Source: Taibaiella sp.
Lineage (GTDB): Bacteria > Bacteroidota > Bacteroidia > Chitinophagales > Chitinophagaceae
NCBI GenBank assembly: GCA_016786705.1
Contig: JAEUVV010000012.1
Span: 310,001-374,000 of the forward strand
Direction of reading: 5' to 3'
Length of the DNA stretch: 64,000 nt
The notes beneath the pieces are model-generated. The model was not told the DNA's origin. It ran no database searches and saw only the letters and a list, made by a program, of their open reading frames with translations. This document shows positions 1 through 8,609 of the stretch, piece by piece (position 1 is the first letter of the stretch; each line of letters opens with the position of its first letter). Both the position numbers and the translations under genes were made by a program.

Positions 1-58
1 ATTACGTTTGCAATAGAAATTTATAACATCTATTAACAACCTTTAATTAATTCCCTTT

Positions 59-1519
59 ATGTTTAAAAAATCATTATCTGCAGTTCTATTAATTGCCATT
101 TCATTTTCTAGCCAACACCTTGCCGTTGGTCAAGTTCCAATCAAAGAAAAAGTGAAACAAAACAGGGAACTCATTAATAGCGATAATTATATCGCGGGCT
201 ATTTACTTGACTCAATAGCAAAAAAAGAGCATCGGACGTTGAGTGGAACCCAAATAGCAGCGGGCAAGTCATTCAGTACCTCTGCCTCCATCACAGATAA
301 AGGAGCAACAGTAAACATTAATCTTCCACAAATTTTCAAAGACAACATATACAATCAGGTTAATATAAGCGGTACAGGGAAAGATAATTTTGTGAGTCTC
401 TTAGAAGATGGAAGATATGGTAATACAATTTCAGGTGGGATTGTATTTAATGTATTTGGTAAAGCCAAGGCAAGTTACTATACCGCTGATAAAAAACTGA
501 TGAAACTTAAGATTGATGATATGCTTAGGAAATTTGATCCCGACACGAACAAAGTTGTTTATCAAAAAGATATTGATTTTGTGAAAGAACAAATTAAATC
601 CATAGATAAACATAGTGAAATTTATTTCAAATGGGTAGACGGCAAGGATATTAAAATTGGTTTAGAGGAGGCTAAGATCTTTTTAAAGGCAGTTGACACC
701 CTGGCGAAACTTGAACTTATTGATGACAATTTTCTGAACAAAAGCAGAAAGAATATATCTGGCATTATCGCAAAGCTTAAGAAGCAATGGCTGGATGCAG
801 ATAATAGAACAGAACAGATTGTTGATTATAGATATCGACTATTTCTAAATAAATCTGAACCTGAACAAATTTCTGCGCCTTGGACAAGTTTCAGACACTA
901 TTGGTTTAGTGCAGGTGCAAGTCTTAACACAAACCCGAATTATATTTTTGATATTAAAGCAGTAGATGAAAAGTATGTAAAAGTTGATAATAATTACTTT
1001 TTTTCCGGGTTCCTCGCATTTAATAGAATGAAGAAATATCATATCAAAAATCAATTTAGATTTTATTGGTCACCCACTTTAAGATTATCAAACTCGAGAC
1101 AATACAATCCAGACAACATTGTTAAACTGGAGCGTCATGCTCAATATCCAATAGGAGCAGATTCCTTAGTTCAAAAAAAAATGACTACAGAATTCTATGA
1201 AAAACTTGCGGAAAGAAAATGGGCGGTAAGTTTAGAAGTGCCTTTAATATGGTATTGGAACAAACGTCATTTTGGTTTCGAAATGACACCAAAAGTTGGG
1301 ATAAATGATATAATGGGAGACAATATAGGATTAAAATTGGGCATCTTTGTTCCTGTACAAGTTAAAGAAGGCACACCTCTGATCATTCAACCAATACTAC
1401 GTTTTCAAAAACTATTTGCAGAAAATAAGAATAACGAAATTGAGCATAGCTTTTTCAAAGACAACATTGTTTTTGGTTTTAATCTTTCAATCCAATTACC
1501 CAAGGGTATAGATAAATAA
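59..1519 (+). CDS. Secreted protein of unknown function, possible outer-membrane barrel
   Basis: The 486-residue protein begins with a clear signal peptide (basic MFKKS, hydrophobic stretch to about residue 20, likely cleavage near AVGQ), so it should leave the cytoplasm. I do not recognise a family. The middle (about residues 155-270) is charged and helical. The last 200 residues alternate aromatic and polar residues and end in a strand-like tail (FGFNLSIQLP), which suggests an outer-membrane beta-barrel; this is inference. A terminator hairpin directly overlaps its stop codon, so it is probably transcribed alone or as the last gene of an operon starting left of the window. The base composition is AT-rich like the nuclease cassette further right. 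Confidence 0.7.
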   Translation: MFKKSLSAVLLIAISFSSQHLAVGQVPIKEKVKQNRELINSDNYIAGYLLDSIAKKEHRTLSGTQIAAGKSFSTSASITDKGATVNINLPQIFKDNIYNQVNISGTGKDNFVSLLEDGRYGNTISGGIVFNVFGKAKASYYTADKKLMKLKIDDMLRKFDPDTNKVVYQKDIDFVKEQIKSIDKHSEIYFKWVDGKDIKIGLEEAKIFLKAVDTLAKLELIDDNFLNKSRKNISGIIAKLKKQWLDADNRTEQIVDYRYRLFLNKSEPEQISAPWTSFRHYWFSAGASLNTNPNYIFDIKAVDEKYVKVDNNYFFSGFLAFNRMKKYHIKNQFRFYWSPTLRLSNSRQYNPDNIVKLERHAQYPIGADSLVQKKMTTEFYEKLAERKWAVSLEVPLIWYWNKRHFGFEMTPKVGINDIMGDNIGLKLGIFVPVQVKEGTPLIIQPILRFQKLFAENKNNEIEHSFFKDNIVFGFNLSIQLPKGIDK

Positions 1520-1542
1520 CACTTTTCAGAGTTATTTTTTTC
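1514..1542 (+). terminator. Terminator of the first gene
   Basis: AAATAAC at 1514-1520 pairs with GTTATTT at 1531-1537, followed by a T-run. The stem overlaps the stop codon of the gene at 59-1519. The IS256-family element is inserted just beyond it. Confidence 0.6.
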
Positions 1543-1551
1543 CAAATAAAA

Positions 1552-2903
1552 GGGAGTGTAACTCAAACTGTGTCATTGGATAATTAACCAAAATCTAAAA
1601 GCCTCTATCAAGTTTGAGCCTATCCCCAAATTTAATGTAAAGTTGGGATATGGTCAAGCCCCAGTTGTGTATTGGCATTGTCCACTTTTTAGAGATGTCC
1701 CTTATAATCAGGAACATCAACTTCATAAGAGCCTGTTCAGAACTGAATGCACCTTTAGTTTTCGTAATTTTACGGACCTGACGGTGCATTCCTTCAATAG
1801 GATTAGTGGTGTAAATAGTCTTGCGGACCTGCTCATCATACTCGAAAAAAGTAGATAAGTTCGTCCAATTATCCAGCCAGGATTTAGCAGCTATTGGATA
1901 TTTCTTTCCCCATTTCTCTTCGAAAATCAGTAGGTTTTCATATCCCATTTCTTCGTTTACAGCTTTATAGACTGGCTTTAGGTCTTCTATAACTGCCTTT
2001 TTATCCTTTTCGGTAACGTAGCGCATACTTGATCGGATCTGGTGGACAATGCATAACTGTACTTTGGTTTTTGGGAAAATAGACTCTATAGCTTCTGGAA
2101 AGCCCTTGAGTCCATCGATACAGGCTATCAGGATATCCTCTACACCACGCTGTTTTAAATCTGTAAGTACGGATAACCAGAACTTTGCACCCTCATTCTC
2201 CGAGCTATAAAGCCCTATCAGGTCTTTACGTCCATCCATTCCGATACCTAGGATATTATAAATGGCCCGGGACTCAACTGTGCCATTCTGACGAACTTTG
2301 TAGTGCATACAATCCAGGAAAACAAAGGGGTAAACAGCTTCTAGTGGACGACTCCGCCACTCATTAACGGCAGGCATGACACTTTCTGTGATACGGGATA
2401 TTTCTGTTGCGGAAATCTCCATAGCATACATCTCACGGATGAAGTCACTTATAGCACGGGTACTCATCCCTTTGGCATACATACTCAGCACATGACCTTC
2501 TAGTTGTTCGGTAATAATGAGTTGACGCTTGGGAACTACTTTAGGCTCAAATGTACCGGATCTATCCCGTCCAGACTCCAGCTCAAAAGTACCTGTATTA
2601 AGTCCCCGAACAGTTTTCTTAGTCTTACCATTCCGACGATTGGAATTACCTAATGCCTTATCTTCCTGAAGATGACTCTCTAGCTCGCCATCCATCATAG
2701 ACTCTAGTAAATGCTTCATTAAGGGCGCTAGAACGCCGTCGTTCGGAGATAAACTCTTCCCGTTATAAAGACCTTGCATAGCTTCCTCTTTGAAGCGTTC
2801 AAAGTCAAATGGGGTCTTGTCTTTCATGACCATGTCGTTTGAATAATTAAATATAAAAAACCTTATTGAATTATTCCGCTGACACAGTTTACGTTACAGT
2901 CTC
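1552..2903 (-). mobile_element. IS256-family insertion sequence, complete
   Basis: The element is bounded by imperfect 23-bp inverted repeats: 1552-1574 and the complement of 2881-2903 match at all but four positions and share the core AAACTGTGTC. Both sides carry the same 8-bp flank AAATAAAA (1544-1551 and 2904-2911), a target duplication of the size known for IS256 elements. It contains one intact transposase gene on the minus strand. Intact ends and an exact duplication point to a fairly recent insertion. The target is AT-rich sequence between two hairpins, so no gene is visibly broken. Confidence 0.93.
1595..2833 (-). CDS. IS256-family (mutator-type) transposase
   Basis: The 412-residue length is typical of the family. 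A DDE catalytic triad is visible: D174 in LDCMHYKVR, D240 in ACIDGLKGF and E347 in TNPIEGMHRQ. The N-terminal part with MDGELESHL and NRRNGK is also characteristic. It catalyses excision and insertion of the surrounding element by binding its inverted repeats. The frame is open throughout, so the enzyme is probably active. ATG codons at residues 1 and 3 are both possible starts; the choice has little effect. Confidence 0.96.
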   Translation of the reverse strand: MVMKDKTPFDFERFKEEAMQGLYNGKSLSPNDGVLAPLMKHLLESMMDGELESHLQEDKALGNSNRRNGKTKKTVRGLNTGTFELESGRDRSGTFEPKVVPKRQLIITEQLEGHVLSMYAKGMSTRAISDFIREMYAMEISATEISRITESVMPAVNEWRSRPLEAVYPFVFLDCMHYKVRQNGTVESRAIYNILGIGMDGRKDLIGLYSSENEGAKFWLSVLTDLKQRGVEDILIACIDGLKGFPEAIESIFPKTKVQLCIVHQIRSSMRYVTEKDKKAVIEDLKPVYKAVNEEMGYENLLIFEEKWGKKYPIAAKSWLDNWTNLSTFFEYDEQVRKTIYTTNPIEGMHRQVRKITKTKGAFSSEQALMKLMFLIIRDISKKWTMPIHNWGLTISQLYIKFGDRLKLDRGF

Positions 2904-2910
2904 AAATAAA

Positions 2911-2928
2911 AGCCTCCATTAGGAGGCT
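2911..2928. terminator. Hairpin next to the IS insertion site
   Basis: The arms AGCCTCC (2911-2917) and GGAGGCT (2922-2928) form a stable stem flanked by AT-rich sequence on both sides. It probably ends transcription of the minus-strand gene at 2971-3192. The IS target duplication ends at its first base. Confidence 0.55.
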
Positions 2929-2970
2929 ATTATTTCATCTACTTACCCAAAGAAATTATTCGGCTTTCCA

Positions 2971-3192
2971 TTATGCATATTCCCCAGGAAAAACAGTTTT
3001 AATGATGGCTTTGGCCAATTCTCCAGACATAGACATTTTATTATCGTGCTTATTCATCCATGTATCCTCGGCGTTCTTTACCAGACGATACTCGGTGTTA
3101 TACATGACTATAGCTATTTCATTAGTACTTTTACTCAAGAGCGTAAAATAGAACTCCATATTATCCTTCTTTGCAATCATTTTTTCACTCAT
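2971..3192 (-). CDS. Small hypothetical protein
   Basis: This codes for about 73 residues from the ATG at 3192; an in-frame TTG five codons upstream is the alternative start. I recognise no family. It is a compact mixed-charge protein (MEFYFTLLSK, MYNTEYRLVKN, ELAKAIIKTVFPG) with no signal peptide or membrane segment, so it is probably cytosolic. A hairpin follows its stop. It lies between the IS and the RadC-like gene and is likely a small cargo gene of the island. Confidence 0.5.
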   Translation of the reverse strand: MSEKMIAKKDNMEFYFTLLSKSTNEIAIVMYNTEYRLVKNAEDTWMNKHDNKMSMSGELAKAIIKTVFPGEYA

Positions 3193-3476
3193 CTTTTTAC
3201 CTTGCAAATTACAGGAAATTATACAACTAGCAGTAATTCTCTTGCAGCTTCAGCCTGTTACATTGCTTCTAACTTCTTTCCCCATCCGATCTAAATTTGA
3301 AACCTGATTTTATTCCACAATTTTCGGCAGTTGTCCTCAGCACGGCAAAAAATTCCCCCATAAACACAAACCCCGTCGCGGAACATTGCTATCCTTTATT
3401 GCGTTGCTTTTTCCCTTTGCTTGTCCTACGGCCGATGCACGCTCCATAATTCATTTTTAATTTAAATCAGAAGATT

Positions 3477-3956
3477 ATGGAAAAGAGTAGAGAATTTGAC
3501 GTCAATCGCATTACAGAAGTTGAACTGCTTTATAGAAACCCATTAACGCCTTCACAAAGGCCGGTTGTAAGAAGTGCCAAAGAAGCCTATGAGCTTTTTA
3601 TGAAAAATTGGGACATGGACAAAATAGAGATCCAGGAGGAATTTAAAGTAATGCTTTTGAACCGGTCCTGCAAGGTTTTAGGAATTTTTACATTAGCATT
3701 GGGTGGCCCCAACTCAGTTGTTGTTGACCGAAAGTTATTATTTGCAACAGTATTAAAAGCTAATGCTGGACGTATAATACTAGCGCACAACCATCCTTCC
3801 GGAGCATATATTCCAAGTACAGAAGACGTAGCTTTGACCTCCAGCCTGGCTCTTGCAGCGAAAACGCTCGACATACAAATTGAAGATCATTTAATAGTCA
3901 CACGCGAAACATACTATTCATTTAAGGACAATGGAATAGATTTAGTCATTACATAG
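3477..3956 (+). CDS. RadC-like JAB-domain protein
   Basis: The 159-residue protein is a stand-alone JAB/MPN domain of the RadC family. It shows the metal site H104-N-H106-P-S-G, a downstream D117 in STEDVALT, and the upstream acidic segment EEFKVMLLN around residue 55. The N-terminal helix-hairpin-helix part of full-length RadC is absent. Short versions like this are common on Bacteroidota conjugative elements. Their function is unproven; metalloprotease or DNA-repair roles have been suggested for the family. It has a long leader (3300-3476) and its own terminator, which suggests a single-gene unit. Confidence 0.9.
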   Translation: MEKSREFDVNRITEVELLYRNPLTPSQRPVVRSAKEAYELFMKNWDMDKIEIQEEFKVMLLNRSCKVLGIFTLALGGPNSVVVDRKLLFATVLKANAGRIILAHNHPSGAYIPSTEDVALTSSLALAAKTLDIQIEDHLIVTRETYYSFKDNGIDLVIT

Positions 3957-3980
3957 TCATTTAAAATAATTTTTATAAAT

Positions 3981-4013
3981 AACAAGGCATCACACTCCTG
4001 TGATGCCTTGTTT
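3981..4013 (+). terminator. Terminator after the RadC-like gene
   Basis: An 11-bp stem (AACAAGGCATC ... GATGCCTTGTT) is followed by TTATTTTT. It lies 24 bases after the RadC-like stop codon and separates it from the convergent nuclease cassette. Confidence 0.85.
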
Positions 4014-4169
4014 ATTTTTAATATAATTGGTTAACGGTCCTAGTTTACAACATATTTAGCGTTGCCAGGCAAACTCATTGAGTTCAATGTATACGATATA
4101 TCTAGTTATAAGGCTTGAATAATACTAGCTTTATGCCTTCATGCAATTTAAGTTCCAATCGCGATGTAA

Positions 4170-5831
4170 TTAAGGCTTTCTAAAATAGGGATGATTTATC
4201 AAAACATCTTTTTCTTCCGCTCCATCTTGATACTTCATTACCAGTGTAGGAAATTGTTCTGTTCCATCAAAGAAATCATTTAATCTTTTCAATGTTAAAG
4301 TCTTAAAATTACCATTAAACATATAAAATGTGGGAGTATTAATAATAAAGATGCCCTCCACCATATAATCATCAAGTAAAATGTCTTCTCTATTATATAT
4401 AAGCCTAAAATCCTTTTCAACTACCTTCAAATTGTGACTGATCCAATTCACTTTTTTGGAAAGCTTTGTTTCATAAGATTTTTTAGGTTTTAGTGGATTA
4501 ATAAACTGTGAATAATCCATTCTATATCCTACAGCTTCATAACGTGCTCTATTATACTTCACATCAGCTACATAAATTAGTTTCCTATTTTCATCAATTA
4601 CAATAAGGTCAATTTCGCCTGCAATGTCATTGTCAATATTGATATTATCTTTTCCTTTTCCCTGCGAAAATGTAGTTACATTCCTTTTATATAAGAGTCC
4701 TTTACTTTTGACAATTTCTTCAATTTCACTTTCCAATATTTTATCATGCTCTAATCCCTTTTTATCTATGAATGATTTCATACAGGGTAAGGATAGCCAT
4801 TCTTCTAGCAAATTATTCCAGTGCATGGCATTGGTACCTAATACCAAAATACTTTCTCCAACTTTCTCCTGGCTAACCAAAGCACGCTTTTCTCCACCAA
4901 CATTGTAAATTAATATTGGTCGGAACATATATCGTTGGGTGGAATGAGGCTTTAGAATGGCATCTTTTAGCGAAAGTTTATTATCCTTTGATATACTTAG
5001 CCCTTCATAAAATATCGTTGCAAGTTCTATAGAAGTATTAAAACTTGCTTCCAAATTAAGTGGTAATACATAAGGTTCAATAGTTTGAAACTGTGGATTA
5101 TTAGGATTATGGTGCTTCTGAACTTGAAATATTAAACCAAATGCTTCATCATACTTAATTTTAAAGCATTCTTCAATTTTCAATTTAAACTCTTGTACCG
5201 CATTCTGATCAAAGGTAGCGCCTTCATATTGTTCTGCTAAAGATGGAGATAATTGTTCGTAAGCTTTACCATAATGATGCCTCCAATCAATAAGTAGATT
5301 TCCTTCCCTATCAAATGAAATTTGCTGACATTCCTCAACCATACTTTGATAGGCTATATGTTCAGCAAACATGTATAAACATTCTCCCAAATAGATTAAC
5401 TCTTGAACAATCCTTTCAATCCTATTTACTTCTTTTGCAGTTTGGGGCACCTTACCCCACAATAAATCTTGGTCGCATCCTTGTTCTAGAACTAATTTTA
5501 AAATCCTACGGTAAAGAGCAAAATCAGTTTCATTGATTTTCGTCAATTTAAGCCCACTCATAGATTTTTCCCAAATCTGTAGAGATTCCTGGTGTAAGTA
5601 GTATACATACAAGAAAAAGGTAAAACTATTTTCTGCCGAAATAAGTTGCTGAAAGGTTTCAATCAAATAGTCGAAACCATCCTTTAAAATCTCTTGAACG
5701 TCATCCTTATTTTGAAATTCTTTGTCACCATATTTCGTTTTCAGATATCCAGATAGTAAACTCCAATATTTGGACTCCACAGCTCCATCATATCGAATAA
5801 CCAAATTATTATCTATTATAATCCTAGCCAT
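4170..5831 (-). CDS. Putative PD-(D/E)XK nuclease, third gene of HEPN-PIN cassette
   Basis: This 553-residue protein is not one I can assign to a named family. Residues 1-300 are mostly helical and of unknown role. Residues 366-432 carry what looks like a PD-(D/E)XK nuclease core: a helix with E371/E372, then G405-E-I-D408, then a hydrophobic strand leading to D423-V-K425 and YNRAR. This order of D, DxK and following basic residues matches restriction-type endonucleases. It is read from the same strand as the PIN gene (70-bp gap) and HEPN-like gene upstream, so the three probably form one operon. A role in DNA or RNA degradation during defence is inference. A DUF with a degenerate nuclease fold is the alternative. 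Confidence 0.6.
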   Translation of the reverse strand: MARIIIDNNLVIRYDGAVESKYWSLLSGYLKTKYGDKEFQNKDDVQEILKDGFDYLIETFQQLISAENSFTFFLYVYYLHQESLQIWEKSMSGLKLTKINETDFALYRRILKLVLEQGCDQDLLWGKVPQTAKEVNRIERIVQELIYLGECLYMFAEHIAYQSMVEECQQISFDREGNLLIDWRHHYGKAYEQLSPSLAEQYEGATFDQNAVQEFKLKIEECFKIKYDEAFGLIFQVQKHHNPNNPQFQTIEPYVLPLNLEASFNTSIELATIFYEGLSISKDNKLSLKDAILKPHSTQRYMFRPILIYNVGGEKRALVSQEKVGESILVLGTNAMHWNNLLEEWLSLPCMKSFIDKKGLEHDKILESEIEEIVKSKGLLYKRNVTTFSQGKGKDNINIDNDIAGEIDLIVIDENRKLIYVADVKYNRARYEAVGYRMDYSQFINPLKPKKSYETKLSKKVNWISHNLKVVEKDFRLIYNREDILLDDYMVEGIFIINTPTFYMFNGNFKTLTLKRLNDFFDGTEQFPTLVMKYQDGAEEKDVLINHPYFRKP

Positions 5832-5901
5832 TGCTTTTATTGAAAATTAACGAGGGTAAATTTAAAATGCCGGCTTCACAGTCGGGCTATCTTAAAGCTT
5901 T

Positions 5902-6813
5902 TTAGTCAATATCACAATAAGGTAGTCCGGCCATTGCGGCTTTATTCTGAAGATTCATATCGCTAGTTACTAATTTTACAATAGCTGATGGATTTTCTCG
6001 TTGGATTTCCAATACGCTTGCAATGATTTTATCATCATTATTGTCTTTTTTAAGCCACGATAAAGTTCGTTCGAAATTTGGTTCAACAGCTATCATCTTA
6101 TGGGTGATAGATCTGTCTGTAATAACGCCTTCGAGCACATCGCCTTGTTGCCTATATCCCTTTAGGCGTTTGATGACAGCCTTTACCTTAGTTTGGAATT
6201 CCGGCTTGGATGACTTTATTTTTAGCTCATCAAGTTCACTTAATACGGTTGGCAGATATATAATGGTAAATGCGTCTGTTTCCGAAAATAGCTTATAATA
6301 AATTGGTTCTAATTGTTGAATTAAAGCATTTGTATCTGGTATTAAGATTGTCGCTCTGTTTCCTTCCGCAAAAGATTTTAATGTATCATAAAAGATTGAA
6401 ATCTCATCTTCAAATCTAGTTTTTGCGGATAAAACACTACCTGGTACACCGTAGTCCTGTTTCTTTTCGATCCAACTAATTATAAGATTATTAGTTTTTT
6501 CAATTTTCCGTTTAGAATTTTCGGGTAGGTCCTCGGTAAAAAAAAGGAACGCTTCGCGCCATCTTTTAAATGACTTTATAAGCTTGATTTGCAATATTTC
6601 CTCTTCTTTGGTTGGGTTTCCCCATCTATTTGCGGGCGCGATTGAGATTATACTACTACCGTTATCTCCATGTTTTTGGAACTTGGCCTTATCCAATAAC
6701 TCAAACATGGATTCTTTTATAGTATCAAGCTGATTTAATAGGTGTTCAATAAATGTAAACATAGTCTTAATCACTTTTAAATAAATGGTCTTTATTATGG
6801 TTGGAATTTTCAA
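5902..6813 (-). CDS. PIN-domain ribonuclease-like protein
   Basis: The C-terminal half (about residues 155-303) is a PIN domain. It has D160 in IPDTNAL, E193 in LSELDEL, D260/D261 in NNDDKIIASVLEI and D285 in TSDMNLQNKA, which are the four acidic positions of metal-dependent PIN nucleases. The DMNLQNKA ending resembles the larger PINc-type domains rather than small VapC toxins. Residues 1-150 are helical with a WGNP segment and of unknown function. The start at 6813 lies 14 bases after the stop of the HEPN-like gene; M18 is an alternative start. I infer a single-stranded RNA endonuclease acting with its neighbours. Confidence 0.75.
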   Translation of the reverse strand: MKIPTIIKTIYLKVIKTMFTFIEHLLNQLDTIKESMFELLDKAKFQKHGDNGSSIISIAPANRWGNPTKEEEILQIKLIKSFKRWREAFLFFTEDLPENSKRKIEKTNNLIISWIEKKQDYGVPGSVLSAKTRFEDEISIFYDTLKSFAEGNRATILIPDTNALIQQLEPIYYKLFSETDAFTIIYLPTVLSELDELKIKSSKPEFQTKVKAVIKRLKGYRQQGDVLEGVITDRSITHKMIAVEPNFERTLSWLKKDNNDDKIIASVLEIQRENPSAIVKLVTSDMNLQNKAAMAGLPYCDID

Positions 6814-6827
6814 CGAATATTCAAATA

Positions 6828-7787
6828 TTATCTTCGCATTGGGTATGTACTTTTATAGAAGCTTTCCCAATTTACAATGAAATTCAAACCGCTTGTATGT
6901 CCTGCAGGTAAGTTATAAGACTGCACAAGTTGAGAATATAGATTTTCCCCTATCGTCGTCGTATTTTGATTTAATGGATATTGGTATTTATCTTCCTGGA
7001 CTGCTCTTAAAATTACTACTATTTCACTTTGATGAATTAGGGGGCTTGGTGGAAAAATCCTGTAATCACTAATATCTAAATTCAATTCAGTAGCGAGATT
7101 ATGCTTGGCAAGCGCACTTTCAAAATAAGGCTTAAGGTATTTCAAATACAATACGTTTAACTTATCAAAATGCAGAACAGCTTGATTGCCTATGGAAATA
7201 TTTGGCATTAGATCAAGCCCTGTAATCGAGTATCTAAAAAGGGTCATGATTTCAATTGTTATCAAGATTGCTTGAAAACTGTCAACCTGATTACTTAAAA
7301 TTGGAATAGATGAAAAATTCGTTCTCTTAAATACAATTTCTTTATTCACATATTTGGCATGAAACAATTCGTTTCTAAATTGTTTAAACTCATCAATTCT
7401 ATTGTATATACCAGTTTTCTTTAGTTCACTTTCATCATAACCCAGTTCCTTCGACAAATATGTAACCCTAGCTCCCAAATTACTTTTTATTAACTGTTCT
7501 GGATTATGATCAAATACCGCTGAAACAATTTTACATAGACTGTTTATGAATGCTTCAAGTGATAAATAACATAACGCGATGGTGGATAAAGTCCTTCTAC
7601 CATTATTGACAAAATTCTTTTCATTTTCTAAATCATTTACATCATCTGATAAGCTATAAAAAGCGTGCATCGCATGATGGTTGTATGTCATTTCCGCCAT
7701 TGGCTTATTACTGTCGCTAAATAATACTAAATATGGTGACAGGTAAACATTATGTCGAAAATCTTCTAAATTTTTAAGTATGCTCAT
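6828..7787 (-). CDS. HEPN-like protein, first gene of nuclease cassette
   Basis: The 319-residue protein lacks a signal peptide. Residues 65-145 resemble a HEPN fold: a long helix with the conserved acidic residue in CYLSLEAF (E78), followed by a second helix ending in R138-N-E-L-F-H143, which fits the RX4-6H ribonuclease motif. The rest, including a helical stretch at 165-240 and a C-terminal beta-rich part, is unrecognised. HEPN proteins act as RNA-cutting toxins or partners in many defence systems. Here the gene leads a tight operon with PIN and PD-(D/E)XK proteins. The HEPN reading rests on one motif, so it is tentative. Confidence 0.55.
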   Translation of the reverse strand: MSILKNLEDFRHNVYLSPYLVLFSDSNKPMAEMTYNHHAMHAFYSLSDDVNDLENEKNFVNNGRRTLSTIALCYLSLEAFINSLCKIVSAVFDHNPEQLIKSNLGARVTYLSKELGYDESELKKTGIYNRIDEFKQFRNELFHAKYVNKEIVFKRTNFSSIPILSNQVDSFQAILITIEIMTLFRYSITGLDLMPNISIGNQAVLHFDKLNVLYLKYLKPYFESALAKHNLATELNLDISDYRIFPPSPLIHQSEIVVILRAVQEDKYQYPLNQNTTTIGENLYSQLVQSYNLPAGHTSGLNFIVNWESFYKSTYPMRR

Positions 7788-7956
7788 TGAAAAGGTTATA
7801 TCGTTATATCCCCAATATACCCATCTTAATCGAATAGGTAATTGGTTATTTTCTTTGTAAATTGAACTTTAGTCAAATACAAATTTGCTTAGAAAACAAA
7901 ACAGACTAACAAAATAATTGCAATAGCCTGTTTTCTTAGGAATATCCCTTTGAGTT

Positions 7957-8277
7957 TTATTTATCAAATGTTAGCGAGTTAAATTCTCCTAGAAAGTTAA
8001 CTAATAAAAGTTCTATAAAACGACCTAAAACATAGGGGTCCTTTTCATATTCTGGTTCCGCCTCATTTTTCCACCTCTTGGTTTCAATCTCAATATAGTG
8101 CTCATTACAAGTTGGGATTAATAAGACTTTTTCCCATTGCGGCTTATCATGTATGTAGATAACAGGAAAATTAGGAGGACTACTTGTTATGATCCATGTT
8201 TTGGATTCTTCTTCAATAAAACTTTTAATGTCGTTGTACAAACCAGAAGGATTGTCAGCATAAATTTTCATCTTCAT
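7957..8277 (-). CDS. Hypothetical protein upstream of the nuclease cassette
   Basis: About 106 residues from the ATG at 8277. A further in-frame ATG at 8310 would add 11 residues that look non-conserved. I recognise no family. It is a small soluble alpha/beta protein (KIYADNPSGLYNDIKSFIEEES, WIITSSPP, VIYIHDKPQWEKVLLIPT) with an acidic middle. It lies on the same strand as the HEPN-like gene but 169 bases upstream, so joint transcription is possible but not shown. Confidence 0.5.
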   Translation of the reverse strand: MKMKIYADNPSGLYNDIKSFIEEESKTWIITSSPPNFPVIYIHDKPQWEKVLLIPTCNEHYIEIETKRWKNEAEPEYEKDPYVLGRFIELLLVNFLGEFNSLTFDK

Positions 8278-8539
8278 AATGATAAATAATTGTTTGAGAG
8301 ATACATACAAATTTGGAGCCTAGCCATTTTTATATTAAATCTTCTGCCATAATAGTCCAGTTTCTGCCTATAACTGCCAAAAATGATTGGTAAGAGAATG
8401 ATTTGTCAGGAAATTACGGCTTGTACCTAGGAATAGCAATGTGTAAAAATCATAAAACTTGTTAATCAGCTCAATTATAGCATCTTATAAATTATAATAT
8501 GCGGATGGGGAAAAAATATTTTTTGTACCTGATTTTTGT

Positions 8540-8558
8540 TTGTTACCTTTTATAACAA
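8540..8558. promoter_or_regulatory. Palindromic operator 1 upstream of dinB
   Basis: A perfect TTGTTA-N7-TAACAA inverted repeat. Its centre is exactly 23 bp from that of a second copy of the same pattern, about two helical turns, and 52 bp before the dinB start. It probably binds a dimeric repressor of the repair operon. No repressor gene lies next to it. Confidence 0.6.
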
Positions 8559-8562
8559 GACT

Positions 8563-8581
8563 TTGTTACGATTTGTAACAA
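8563..8581. promoter_or_regulatory. Palindromic operator 2 upstream of dinB
   Basis: The second TTGTTA-N7-TAACAA palindrome. Here the arms extend to 7 bp (TTGTTAC ... GTAACAA), so it may be the stronger site. It ends 28 bp before the dinB start codon, where a bound protein would block RNA polymerase. Confidence 0.62.
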
Positions 8582-8609
8582 TTTGGTTTATTTAAAGTAG
8601 GTAAGTGAA

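Noticed and set aside
2971..3207. TTG start for the small gene at 3207
   Set aside because: An ATG five codons downstream is the simpler start and no ribosome site favours the TTG.
7788..7956. Toxin-antitoxin pair formed by the HEPN-like gene and the small gene upstream
   Set aside because: The 169-base gap and lack of overlap do not support a coupled pair, and the small protein shows no antitoxin motif.
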